A DNA stretch of 64,000 bases. It comes from Tabrizicola sp. TH137. Lineage in GTDB: Bacteria > Pseudomonadota > Alphaproteobacteria > Rhodobacterales > Rhodobacteraceae. Position 1 is the stretch's first letter; each line of letters opens with the position of its first letter. The translations under genes were made by a program, and so were the position numbers. Shown here piece by piece: positions 10,324 to 18,624 of this stretch. Where the stretch lies: assembly GCF_002855575.1 (NCBI RefSeq), contig NZ_PKRQ01000001.1:310001-374000 (forward strand), in the 5' to 3' direction. The notes under the pieces were generated by a model, which saw only the letters and a list, made by a program, of their open reading frames with translations, made no database searches and was not told the origin of the DNA.

Positions 10324-12620
10324 CCATGGGCAAACCCCTCCCCCACGATGCCGCGCCGCTCCATGTCACCGGACAGGCGCGCTATATCGACGATATCCCC
10401 CTGCCCGGCACCGCGCTGCACCTCGCCTTCGGCCTCTCCACCATCGCGCATGGCGAGATCGCGTCGATGGACCTCTCCGCCGTCCGCGCCGCCCCCGGCG
10501 TGGTGACGGTCCTCTCCGCCGAAGACTTCGCCGAGATGCCCGATTGCAGCCCCTCGGTGCATGACGAACCGCTGCTTTCCACGGGAATGGTCCATTACCT
10601 CGGCCAGCCGATCTTCCTTGTCGCTGCCGACAGCCACCTCGCCGCCCGCCGTGCCGCGCGTCTGGCCAAGGTCACATATCGCGAACGCCCCGCCCTCCTG
10701 ACAGTGGATGACGCGCTGGCCGCCAACAGCCGCTTTGAACAGGGCCCCGTGATCTGGACGAAGGGCGACCCCGCCGCCGCCATCGCCAAGGCCCCCCACA
10801 GCATCGAAGGCACATTCGAGGTCGGCGGGCAGGAGCATTTCTACCTCGAAGGCCAGGTCGCCGCCTGCCTGCCGCAGGAAGGGGGCGATGTGACCATCCT
10901 CTCCTCCACCCAGCACCCGACCGAAATCCAGCACAAGGTCGCCCACGCCCTCCATCTGCCGATGAGTTCCGTCCGCGTCGAAGTCCGTCGCATGGGCGGC
11001 GGCTTCGGCGGCAAGGAAAGCCAGGGCAACGCGCTCGCCATCGCCTGCGCCGTGGTGGCCACCCGCACCGGGCGGCCCTGCAAGATGCGCTATGACCGCG
11101 ACGACGACATGATGATCACGGGCAAGCGGCACGATCTGCGCATCGTCTACCGCGCCGGGTTCGATGACGCGGGCCGCGTGACGGGGATTGAATTCACCCA
11201 TCTCTTCCGCTGCGGCTGGGCGCAGGACCTGTCCTTGCCCGTGGCCGACCGGGCGATGCTCCATGCCGACAACTGCTATCATCTGCCCGACATCCGCATC
11301 GAAAGCCACCGCCTGAAGACCCATACGCAAAGCGCCACCGCCTTCCGCGGCTTCGGCGGCCCGCAGGGAATGGTCGGGGTGGAACGGGTGATGGACCACA
11401 TCGCCCATACGCTGGGCAAGGACCCGCTGGCGGTGCGCCGCGCCAATTTCTACCGCGCGGCAGAGGTGGCGGGGCCGGTGCAGACCACGCCCTATCACAT
11501 GGCGGTGGAGGATTTCATCGGCCATGACCTCGTCGCCGAACTGGAACGCAGCAGCGACTTCCAAAAGCGCCGGGCCGAGATCGCCGCATGGAACGCCACA
11601 TCGCCCATCCTGAAGCGTGGCATCGCCCTGACACCGGTGAAATTCGGCATCTCCTTCACCCTGACCCACCTCAATCAGGCCGGGGCCCTGGTCCATGTCT
11701 ATCAGGACGGCTCCATCCAGTTGAACCACGGCGGCACGGAAATGGGCCAGGGCCTGTTCCAGAAGGTCGCGCAAGTCGTGGCAGGCGTCTTCGGCGTCGA
11801 TGCCGGGGCGGTGAAGATCACCGCCACCGATACGGGCAAGGTCCCCAACACCTCGGCCACCGCCGCCTCCTCCGGGTCGGACCTGAACGGGATGGCGGCC
11901 AAGGCGGCGGCCGAGACGATCCGCGCCCGCCTTGCCACCTTCCTCGCCGAAAAGCACCAGACGCAGCCGGACTCCGTCCGCTTCGCCGATGGCCTGGTCC
12001 ATGTCGCGGGCGAGGCCTATGATTTCGCCCGTGTCGCAGGCTGGGCCTATCAGGCGCGCGTCTCGCTCTCCTCAACCGGGTTCTACGCCACGCCCAAGAT
12101 CGTCTGGGACAGGATGCGCGGCACGGGCCGCCCCTTCCTCTACTTCGCCTATGGCGCGGCGGTGACCGAAGTGGTGATCGACACGCTGACGGGCGAGAAC
12201 CGCATCCTGCGGGCCGACCTACTGCATGACACCGGCACCAGCCTGAACCCAGCGCTGGATATCGGGCAGGTGGAAGGCGCCTATGTGCAGGGCGCGGGTT
12301 GGCTGACGACGGAGGAACTGGTCTGGGACGCGAAGGGGCGGCTGACCACCCACGCCCCCAGCACCTACAAGATCCCCGCCTGTTCCGACCGGCCCCGCAT
12401 CTTCAATGTCGCGCTCTGGGGCCGCGCCAACCGGGAAGAGACGGTGGGCAAGTCCAAGGCGGTGGGGGAACCCCCCTTCATGCTGGGCATCTCGGCGCTG
12501 ATGGCTTTGTCCGATGCCGTGTCAGCCTGCGGTGACGGAACCATCTACCCCGCGCTCGACGCGCCCGCCACGGCAGAGCGGGTGCTGGCAGCGGTGAAGC
12601 GGGTGCGCGGCCATGCATGA
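10320..12620 (+). CDS. xdhB: Xanthine dehydrogenase molybdopterin subunit XdhB
   Basis: A 766-residue catalytic subunit that oxidises hypoxanthine to xanthine and xanthine to urate. Molybdopterin-binding motifs include [13 protein letters not shown] and [31 protein letters not shown] and [12 protein letters not shown] follow. The catalytic glutamate lies in [12 protein letters not shown] near the C-terminus. Length is normal for the separate large subunit of bacterial two-gene XDH. Translation is coupled to xdhA by a four-base overlap. A 110-base gap with three hairpins separates it from xdhC. Substrate specificity for xanthine is inferred from the subunit architecture plus XdhC next door. 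Confidence 0.96.
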   Translation: MTMGKPLPHDAAPLHVTGQARYIDDIPLPGTALHLAFGLSTIAHGEIASMDLSAVRAAPGVVTVLSAEDFAEMPDCSPSVHDEPLLSTGMVHYLGQPIFLVAADSHLAARRAARLAKVTYRERPALLTVDDALAANSRFEQGPVIWTKGDPAAAIAKAPHSIEGTFEVGGQEHFYLEGQVAACLPQEGGDVTILSSTQHPTEIQHKVAHALHLPMSSVRVEVRRMGGGFGGKESQGNALAIACAVVATRTGRPCKMRYDRDDDMMITGKRHDLRIVYRAGFDDAGRVTGIEFTHLFRCGWAQDLSLPVADRAMLHADNCYHLPDIRIESHRLKTHTQSATAFRGFGGPQGMVGVERVMDHIAHTLGKDPLAVRRANFYRAAEVAGPVQTTPYHMAVEDFIGHDLVAELERSSDFQKRRAEIAAWNATSPILKRGIALTPVKFGISFTLTHLNQAGALVHVYQDGSIQLNHGGTEMGQGLFQKVAQVVAGVFGVDAGAVKITATDTGKVPNTSATAASSGSDLNGMAAKAAAETIRARLATFLAEKHQTQPDSVRFADGLVHVAGEAYDFARVAGWAYQARVSLSSTGFYATPKIVWDRMRGTGRPFLYFAYGAAVTEVVIDTLTGENRILRADLLHDTGTSLNPALDIGQVEGAYVQGAGWLTTEELVWDAKGRLTTHAPSTYKIPACSDRPRIFNVALWGRANREETVGKSKAVGEPPFMLGISALMALSDAVSACGDGTIYPALDAPATAERVLAAVKRVRGHA

Positions 12621-12639
12621 CATCCCGCCCCCCGACCAA

Positions 12640-12710
12640 CGGAATTTGACACAAATTCCGCCCCGAAATCTGCGCGCAGATTTCACCGCGATGTCTGCCT
12701 GCAGAAATCG
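12640..12710. repeat. Cluster of three short hairpins between xdhB and xdhC (tri/dinucleotide-centre family)
   Basis: Three near-perfect inverted repeats lie in tandem: CGGAATTTG/CAAATTCCG around ACA (12640-12660), GAAATCTGC/GCAGATTTC around GC (12665-12684), and CGATGTCTGC/GCAGAAATCG around CT with one mismatch (12689-12710). Stem sequences differ but the inner part is alike (TTG or CTGC, then a 2-3 base centre, then CAA or GCAG). The same type occurs at 36937-36967 and 40180-40298. Within the xdh transcript these could fold as RNA hairpins; they are not classical terminators because no T-run follows. Confidence 0.75.
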
Positions 12711-12730
12711 CCTCCCGGCAGGGGCGCCCC

Positions 12731-13669
12731 ATGTTTGACCTGGCATCCCTCCACACCGCGGTCACCGACCACGGCCCCACCGCCCGGGTGGTGATCGCCG
12801 CCCATGACGGGTCCAGCCCGCGCGAAGTGGGGGCGTCCATGCTGGTCTGGGCCACCGGCCAGTCCGGCACCATCGGCGGCGGCGCGCTGGAGCATGAGGC
12901 GACAACCCGCGCCCGTGCCCATCTGGATGCAACCCGCCCTCTCCTGACGCGCGAGGCCCTGGGTCCCAGGCTCGGCCAATGCTGCGGCGGGGCGGTCACC
13001 CTGCTGACCGAGGTCTTCACACCCGACACCCTGCCGCAGGCAGAGGCGGGCGTGATCGCCCGTCCCATCGACGGCCGCCCGATGCCGCTGGCGGTGAAAC
13101 GCCTTCTGGCGCGGGCGCGTGGCGAAGGCGTCCTGCCCCGCCCCGCCCTGCTGCAAGGCTGGATGGTGGAACCCGTCGCACGCCCCGACCGCCACCTCTG
13201 GATCTGGGGCGCGGGCCATGTGGGCCGTGCGCTGACCGCCGTCATCGCCCCCCTGCCCGGCGTGGCGATCACCTGGATAGACATCGCCGCCGACCGTTTC
13301 CCCGAAACGGTCCCCGGCACTGTCACGGTCCGCGTCGAAGCAGACCCCGCGGGAGCCGTGACCACCGCCCCGCAGGATGCCGAACATCTGATCGTCACCT
13401 TCTCCCACGCGCTCGACCTGGACCTCTGCCACCGGCTGCTGACCCATGGCTTCGCCACCTGCGGCCTGATCGGATCGGCAACCAAATGGGCACGCTTCCG
13501 GTCGCGGCTTGCCGCCTTGGGCCATGCCCCCGGCACCATCGCCCGCATCGACAGCCCCATAGGCGACCCCGCGCTAGGCAAGCACCCGCAGGCCATCGCA
13601 CTGGGCGTCGCCACCGACTTCCTTCGCAGGAAACACCAAAACGCGTCACGACAGGAGAGCGCGGGATGA
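12731..13669 (+). CDS. xdhC: Xanthine dehydrogenase accessory protein XdhC
   Basis: A 312-residue cytosolic chaperone that, in the Rhodobacter capsulatus system, binds molybdenum cofactor and delivers the sulfurated form to XdhB. The N-terminal XdhC/CoxI domain shows ARVVIAAHDGSSPREVGASMLVW and GTIGGGALEHEA, with QCCGGAVTLLTEVF following. The C-terminal Rossmann-like XdhC_C domain includes WIWGAGHVGRAL and GLIGSATKWARFRSRL. Length is typical. It starts after a hairpin cluster that separates it from xdhB, and its stop overlaps the start of the following transporter ATPase as ATGA. Confidence 0.95.
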   Translation: MFDLASLHTAVTDHGPTARVVIAAHDGSSPREVGASMLVWATGQSGTIGGGALEHEATTRARAHLDATRPLLTREALGPRLGQCCGGAVTLLTEVFTPDTLPQAEAGVIARPIDGRPMPLAVKRLLARARGEGVLPRPALLQGWMVEPVARPDRHLWIWGAGHVGRALTAVIAPLPGVAITWIDIAADRFPETVPGTVTVRVEADPAGAVTTAPQDAEHLIVTFSHALDLDLCHRLLTHGFATCGLIGSATKWARFRSRLAALGHAPGTIARIDSPIGDPALGKHPQAIALGVATDFLRRKHQNASRQESAG

Positions 13670-15210
13670 CAGGGACAGCCACCACCGCAAGGCCCGAACT
13701 ACTGGCCGTGCAGGGCGTGACCAAGGCCTATCCGGGCGTCGTCGCCAACAGCGACGTGTCCTTTTCCATCGCCGAGGGCGAGGTTCATGCCCTTCTGGGC
13801 GAGAACGGCGCAGGCAAGTCCACGCTGGTCAAAATGATCTACGGCCTCGTAAAACCTGACAGCGGCACGATGCGGTTCCGCGGCCAGCCCTACCAGCCCG
13901 CCGAACCCCGCGCCGCCCGCGCCACGGGCGTTGCCATGGTCTTCCAGCATTTCAGCCTGTTCGAGGCGCTGAATGTCGCCGAAAATGTCGCGCTCGGCAT
14001 GGAAAACCCGCCCCCGATGCGCGAACTCGCCACCCGCATCCGCGCGGTGTCCGAAGACTATGGCCTCCCCCTCGATCCCTCCCGCATGGTGGGCGACCTC
14101 TCGGCCGGCGAACGGCAACGGGTCGAAATCATCCGCTGCCTCCTTCAGGACCCCAAACTCCTGATCATGGACGAGCCGACCAGCGTCCTCACCCCGCAGG
14201 AGGTGGAGATCCTCTTCAAGACCCTTCGCCAACTCTCGTCCGAAGGCACCGCGATCCTCTATATCAGCCACAAGCTGGAAGAAATCCGCACCCTCTGTGA
14301 CGAGGCGACGATCCTGCGGCGGGGCAAGGTCGTGGCCACCTGCACGCCACGCGACCGGTCCGCGCGCGAGATGGCCGAACTCATGGTCGGCGCGACCCTC
14401 ACGCCCCCGGCCCGCGCAACCCAGGCCAAAGGGGCCACGGCGCTGGAGGTGGCGGGCCTTTCCGTGGCCTCCCCCATCCCCTTCGGCACCAGCCTCAAGG
14501 ACATCTCCTTCCGCGTGGCAACGGGCGAGGTTCTGGGCATCGCGGGCGTCGCCGGGAACGGGCAGGACGAGCTTCTTCTCGCCTTGTCCGGTGAACTCCG
14601 GTCAGCACCCGATGCGGTCAGGATCGACGGCAAACCGATGGGGGAAGCCGGGCCGAATGCCCGCCGCGCCGCCGGATTGGTCGCCGCGCCAGAGGAACGC
14701 CTCGGCCATGCCGCTGCCCCCGACATGTCGCTGGTGGAGAATGCGCTGCTTTCCGGCGCGATCCGCAAGGGTCTGGTCAAGGGTGGCTTCATCGACTGGG
14801 CCGCCACAGGCGCCTTCGCCGAAGGGATCGTAAAGGATTTCGATGTCCGCACCCCCGGCACCCATGTCGCCGCCCGCGCCCTTTCGGGGGGCAACCTCCA
14901 GAAATTCGTGGTCGGCCGCGAACTCTCGCAATCCCCCGGCATCATCGTCATCAACCAGCCGACATGGGGCGTCGATGCCGCCGCCGCCGCCGCGATCCGG
15001 CAGGCGATCCTGGACCGTGCCGCCGCCGGTGCGGCCGTGGTCGTCATCAGCCAGGACCTCGATGAATTGCTGGAGATTGCCGACAATTTCGCCGCGCTCA
15101 ACGAAGGGCGGCTGACAAAGCCGCGCCCGGTCGAGGGGCTGACCATCGACGAGATCGGCCTGATGATGGGCGGTGCCCACGGGATGGAGGTTGCGCATCA
15201 TGCAGGCTGA
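13666..15210 (+). CDS. BMP-family (nucleoside/purine) ABC transporter ATP-binding protein, double NBD
   Basis: A 514-residue ATPase with two nucleotide-binding halves, as in NupA/YufO and simple-sugar importers. The first half has a canonical Walker A (GENGAGKST), signature LSAGERQRVE and Walker B LLIMDEPTS. The second half has a degenerate Walker A (GVAGNGQDELLLAL) and signature LSGGNLQKFVVGREL, the usual asymmetry of this group. The start at 13666 overlaps the xdhC stop and has AGGAGAGC upstream. Together with two permeases and a BMP binding protein it forms an importer. Purine nucleosides or bases are the likely substrate because of xdh coupling; this is inference. Confidence 0.9.
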   Translation: MTGTATTARPELLAVQGVTKAYPGVVANSDVSFSIAEGEVHALLGENGAGKSTLVKMIYGLVKPDSGTMRFRGQPYQPAEPRAARATGVAMVFQHFSLFEALNVAENVALGMENPPPMRELATRIRAVSEDYGLPLDPSRMVGDLSAGERQRVEIIRCLLQDPKLLIMDEPTSVLTPQEVEILFKTLRQLSSEGTAILYISHKLEEIRTLCDEATILRRGKVVATCTPRDRSAREMAELMVGATLTPPARATQAKGATALEVAGLSVASPIPFGTSLKDISFRVATGEVLGIAGVAGNGQDELLLALSGELRSAPDAVRIDGKPMGEAGPNARRAAGLVAAPEERLGHAAAPDMSLVENALLSGAIRKGLVKGGFIDWAATGAFAEGIVKDFDVRTPGTHVAARALSGGNLQKFVVGRELSQSPGIIVINQPTWGVDAAAAAAIRQAILDRAAAGAAVVVISQDLDELLEIADNFAALNEGRLTKPRPVEGLTIDEIGLMMGGAHGMEVAHHAG

Positions 15211-15236
15211 TCCGACCGTGGCGCGGGGCGGATGCC

Positions 15237-15290
15237 CCGGGGGGCTGTCTGCCCCCCGGCCCCCCCGAGGATACTTGCAGACAGAAAGTG
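15237..15290 (+). repeat. G-rich hairpin repeat, tail type 2 (copy A)
   Basis: A perfect 9-bp stem (CCGGGGGGC/GCCCCCCGG, loop TGTCT) is followed by CCCCCCGAGG and the tail ATACTTGCAGACAGAAAGTG. Five related copies occur in the window (25605, 36377, 45643, 51126 and 63118). This one separates the transporter ATPase gene from its first permease gene and ends 16 bases before the permease start. It may modulate expression across the junction, but no function is proven. Confidence 0.7.
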
Positions 15291-15306
15291 CAGGGGAAGC
15301 AAAGTC

Positions 15307-16395
15307 ATGATCCGGCTTGAGAAACGCCCCTCGCCTAGCGCCTTCTGGCAATGGGCCACCCCCATCCTCGCCGTGATCCTGACCATGATCGCCGGCGGGA
15401 TCATGTTCGCGCTTCTCGGCAAGAACCCGGTGGAGGCGATCCGCACGATCTTCTGGGACCCGCTCTTCAACGAACAGTTCGCCGCCTATTCCCGACCGCA
15501 GCTTCTGGTGAAGGCGGGGCCGCTGATCCTGATCGCCGTCGGCCTCTCGCTGGGGTTCCGGGCGGGCATCTGGAACATCGGGGCCGAAGGCCAGTACATC
15601 ATGGGCGCGATCTTCGGCGCGGGCGTGGGGCTTGCGCTCTACCCGGTCGAAACGCGCTGGGTCTTCCCGCTCATGGTGGTGGCGGGCATCTTCGGGGGCT
15701 GGCTCTGGGCGATGATCCCCGCGATCCTGAAGACGCGCTTCAACACGAATGAAATCCTCGTCTCGCTGCTCCTGGTCTATGTGGCGCAGAACATCCTCGC
15801 CTCCATGTCCATCGGCCTGCTCAGGAACCCCGAAGGCGGCGGCTTCCCCGGCAGCCGCAACCTCAGCCAGATCCCGGCCATGGCCAACCCCGAACTCATC
15901 CCCGGCACGGGGATGCACTGGGGCGTGGTCGCGGCCTTCATCGTGGTGATCGCCGCCTATATCCTGTTGCAGCGCCATATCCTCGGCTATCAGATCAAGC
16001 TGGCCGGTCAGGCCCCCAAGGCCGCCCGTTTCGCGGGGGTCAGCCCCGGTCGCCTCGTCCTTCTCTGCATGGGGCTTTCGGGCGCGCTGGCCGGGATGGC
16101 GGGTCTGTTCGAAGTGGCCGGCCCCTCGGGCCAGATCAGCATCGACTTCAACGTGGGCTATGGCTTCACCGCCATCATCGTGGCCTTCCTCGGCCGCCTG
16201 AACCCCATCGGCATCCTGCTGGCGGGTCTGCTCATGGCGCTCACCTATATCGGCGGCGAACTGGCCAGCTTCATGCTCGCCCTGCCTGCCGCCGCGATCC
16301 AGGCCTTCCAGGGGATGCTCCTGTTCTTTCTGCTGGCCGTGGATCTGCTCACCAATTACCGCGTCCGCTTCGGCTCGAAGAAGGAGATGGCCTGA
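15307..16395 (+). CDS. BMP-family ABC transporter permease, first subunit
   Basis: A 362-residue inner-membrane permease of the BPD_transp_2 (branched-chain/ribose type) superfamily. Many hydrophobic helices are visible, including FWQWATPILAVILTMIAGGI near the N-terminus. The family stretch SLGFRAGIWNIGAEGQYIMGAI is characteristic of NupP/BmpB-like permeases, and FNVGYGFTAIIVAFLGRLNPIGILLAG lies near the C-terminus (quoted in parts of one conserved region). The start at 15307 (MIRLEKRPSP) follows AGGGGAAGC; the frame is open further upstream but crosses a repeat. Its stop overlaps the second permease start as TGATG. Confidence 0.92.
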   Translation: MIRLEKRPSPSAFWQWATPILAVILTMIAGGIMFALLGKNPVEAIRTIFWDPLFNEQFAAYSRPQLLVKAGPLILIAVGLSLGFRAGIWNIGAEGQYIMGAIFGAGVGLALYPVETRWVFPLMVVAGIFGGWLWAMIPAILKTRFNTNEILVSLLLVYVAQNILASMSIGLLRNPEGGGFPGSRNLSQIPAMANPELIPGTGMHWGVVAAFIVVIAAYILLQRHILGYQIKLAGQAPKAARFAGVSPGRLVLLCMGLSGALAGMAGLFEVAGPSGQISIDFNVGYGFTAIIVAFLGRLNPIGILLAGLLMALTYIGGELASFMLALPAAAIQAFQGMLLFFLLAVDLLTNYRVRFGSKKEMA

Positions 16396-17327
16396 TGGAT
16401 ATCGGCGGCATCAATCCGGCGATCCTGATCGCCTCGCTGATGGTGGCCTCGGTCCCCATCATGCTCGCCGCGATCGGCGAACTGGTCGTCGAAAAGGCGG
16501 GGGTCCTCAACCTCGGGGTCGAGGGCATGATGATCATGGGCGCCATCTGCGGCTTCGCCACCGCCGTGGCGACCGGCAACCCCTATCTGGGCTTCATCGG
16601 TGGCGCCCTGGGCGCGGCAGGGCTCAGCCTTATCTTCGCGGTCTTGACGCAGGTCTTCCTGGCCAATCAGGTTGCCACGGGCCTTGCCCTCACGCTGTTC
16701 GGCCTGGGCCTGTCCTCCATGATCGGGCAGGGCTATGTGGGGATCAAGCCGCCCGCGACCGGCACGGTCCCCTTCGGCCCACTGGCCGACATTCCCTTCC
16801 TCGGCACGGTCCTCTTCCGCCATGACTGGATGGTCTATGTCTCCATCGGCATCGTCGCCGCCGTCTGGGCGGTGCTGAAATACACCCGCACCGGCCTGAT
16901 CCTGCGCGCCGTCGGGGAAAGCCACGACGCCGCCCACGCGCTTGGCTACAAGGTCACCCGCATCCGCGTTCTGGCCATCCTCTTCGGTGGCGCCCTGGCC
17001 GGGATGGGCGGGGCCTATGTCAGCCTGATCCGCGTCCCGCAATGGACCGACGGCATCACCGCCGGCGCGGGCTGGATCGCGCTTGCCATCGTCGTCTTCG
17101 CCAGTTGGAAACCCTGGAGAGTCCTGCTTGGTGCCTATCTTTTTGGCGGTATCACCGTGCTACAGCTTAATCTGCAGGCGGCTGGGGCCCGAATCCCGGT
17201 CGAATACTTGTCGATGAGTCCGTATCTGATAACCATCCTCGTGCTGGTCATCATGTCCTCTGGCAAGGGCAAGGCGGCGCTGAACGCCCCCGCCGCTCTG
17301 GGCCAGAACTTCCACGCCTCGCGCTGA
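16395..17327 (+). CDS. BMP-family ABC transporter permease, second subunit
   Basis: A 310-residue inner-membrane permease that pairs with the preceding one. It has the expected VPIMLAAIGELVVEKAGVLN and GVEGMMIMGAICGFATAVAT segments, homologous to the NIGAEGQYIMGA region of its partner. Hydrophobic helices run through most of its length and a short cytoplasmic tail ends in FHASR. Length is normal (about 305-320). It is translationally coupled to the first permease through TGATG. The binding-protein gene follows after 49 bases that contain a strong hairpin. Confidence 0.92.
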   Translation: MDIGGINPAILIASLMVASVPIMLAAIGELVVEKAGVLNLGVEGMMIMGAICGFATAVATGNPYLGFIGGALGAAGLSLIFAVLTQVFLANQVATGLALTLFGLGLSSMIGQGYVGIKPPATGTVPFGPLADIPFLGTVLFRHDWMVYVSIGIVAAVWAVLKYTRTGLILRAVGESHDAAHALGYKVTRIRVLAILFGGALAGMGGAYVSLIRVPQWTDGITAGAGWIALAIVVFASWKPWRVLLGAYLFGGITVLQLNLQAAGARIPVEYLSMSPYLITILVLVIMSSGKGKAALNAPAALGQNFHASR

Positions 17328-17341
17328 GGCACACACAACCC

Positions 17342-17360
17342 GGGGTCGGCTGCCGACCCC
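17342..17360 (+). ncRNA. Intercistronic hairpin before the BMP binding-protein gene
   Basis: GGGGTCGGC and GCCGACCCC are separated by a single base, giving an 8-bp stem with a three-base loop in RNA. It lies between the permease stop and the ribosome-binding region of the binding-protein gene. Such structures often protect or separate the mRNA of the abundant binding protein from that of the permeases. There is no T-tract, so it is not a standard terminator. It is listed as an RNA structure, not as a separate transcript. Confidence 0.5.
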
Positions 17361-17376
17361 CAACCGGGAGCAAGAA

Positions 17377-18474
17377 ATGAAGAGAAGAACGATCCTGAAA
17401 GGCGGCGCCGCGCTGGGCCTCGCCTCGATGATGGGGGGGAAGATGGCCCTGGCACAGGGGCTGGAGAAGGCGAAGGTCGGCTTCGTCTATGTCGGTCCCA
17501 TCGGTGACGGCGGCTGGACCTTCCAGCACCATCAGGGCGCGCTGGCCGTGCAGGAGGCCTATGGCGACAAGGTCGAGATCGTGTGGCAGGAAAACGTGCC
17601 CGAGGGCGCGGATGCCGAACGCGTGCTGACGCAGATGGCGCTGTCGGGCTGCAACATCATCTTCACCACCTCCTTCGGCTTCATGGACCCGACCAATGCG
17701 GTCGCCGCCAAGTTCCCGGACATCAAGTTCGAACATGCCACCGGCTACAAGCGCGACCACGCCAACGTGTCCACCTACAACGCGCGCTTCTACGAAGGCC
17801 GCGCCGTGCAGGGCCACATCGCAGGCAAGATGACCAAGTCGAACAAGATCGGCTACATCGCCTCCTTCCCGATCCCCGAAGTCATCATGGGGATCAACAG
17901 CTACTACCTGCACGCCAAGAAGGTGAACCCGGATGTGGAGCTTTCCATCGTCTGGGCCTTCACCTGGTTCGACCCGGCGAAAGAGGCCGATGCCGCCAAG
18001 GCCCTGATCGACCAGGGCGTGGACGTGATCGCCTCGCACACCGACTCCACCGCCCCGCTGGCCGAAGCGGCCAAGACGAACGGCGCGGTCATCGGCTTCG
18101 GTCAGGCCTCCGACATGTCGGAATACAAGCCGACGCCGCGCGTCTCGTCCATCATCGACAACTGGGCACCCTATTACGTGAAGCGCGTGGGTCAGTTGCT
18201 TGATGGCACCTATGCCCAGATCGACGCCTGGGAAGGCATCGCCGGCGGCGAAGTGGAGATCGGCGAGATCACCGACGCCGTCCCCGCCGATGTGAAGGCC
18301 GAGGCCGAGGCGATGCGCGACGCCATCGCCGCGGGCACCTACCACCCCTTCACCGGCCCGATCAACAAGCAGGACGGCAGCGCATGGCTGGCCGAAGGCG
18401 CCACCGCACCGGATGGCGATCTGCTGGGCATGATGTTCTATGTCGAAGGCATCACGGGCGAGATTCCGTCCTGA
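17377..18474 (+). CDS. BMP-family ABC transporter substrate-binding protein
   Basis: A 365-residue periplasmic binding protein. The N-terminus has two arginines and a hydrophobic core (MKRRTILKGGAALGLASMMG) ending in ALAQ. It can be read as a Sec signal; its RRT...G form is also somewhat Tat-like. The mature part starts KAKVGFVYVGPIGDGGWT, typical of the BMP (PnrA/Med-like) family whose members bind nucleosides or other purine derivatives. HQGALAVQEAYGDKVEI and QVETIFTTSFG-like segments (here NIIFTTSFGFMDPT) fit the family. It is the last gene of the transporter and is followed by a clear terminator. Confidence 0.92.
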   Translation: MKRRTILKGGAALGLASMMGGKMALAQGLEKAKVGFVYVGPIGDGGWTFQHHQGALAVQEAYGDKVEIVWQENVPEGADAERVLTQMALSGCNIIFTTSFGFMDPTNAVAAKFPDIKFEHATGYKRDHANVSTYNARFYEGRAVQGHIAGKMTKSNKIGYIASFPIPEVIMGINSYYLHAKKVNPDVELSIVWAFTWFDPAKEADAAKALIDQGVDVIASHTDSTAPLAEAAKTNGAVIGFGQASDMSEYKPTPRVSSIIDNWAPYYVKRVGQLLDGTYAQIDAWEGIAGGEVEIGEITDAVPADVKAEAEAMRDAIAAGTYHPFTGPINKQDGSAWLAEGATAPDGDLLGMMFYVEGITGEIPS

Positions 18475-18497
18475 TCCGACCCGGCAGAGGAACCGCT

Positions 18498-18525
18498 AAA
18501 GGCCCGCTTCGGCGGGCCTTTTCTC
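18498..18525 (+). terminator. Rho-independent terminator after the BMP transporter operon
   Basis: A perfect 10-bp stem AAAGGCCCGC/GCGGGCCTTT closes the stable tetraloop TTCG and is followed by TCTC; the stem itself ends in a short T-run. It lies 23 bases after the binding-protein stop. It should end the xdh-transporter transcript and insulate the sqr gene downstream. Confidence 0.85.
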
Positions 18526-18562
18526 TGCGTTCCGTGTGCAATGGTCGCAGGGCAAAAGATCC

Positions 18563-18592
18563 CTAACACATTCAAGCATTCGAATGTATAAT
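18563..18592 (+). promoter_or_regulatory. sqr promoter with overlapping SqrR/BigR-type operator
   Basis: A perfect -10 hexamer TATAAT is at 18587-18592, with a plausible -35 CTAACA at 18563-18568 (18-base spacer). Between and overlapping them is the inverted repeat ACATTC-N8-GAATGT at 18568-18587, containing exactly ATTC-N8-GAAT. That is the recognition pattern reported for the sulfide-responsive ArsR-family repressor SqrR (BigR/YgaV group) of Rhodobacter. The operator lies where a bound repressor would block RNA polymerase. No sqrR gene is in the window. The motif is seen directly; control by SqrR is inferred. Confidence 0.75.
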
Positions 18593-18624
18593 ACCTCCTG
18601 CGACTCAGAGAGGGAGGATGTCGG

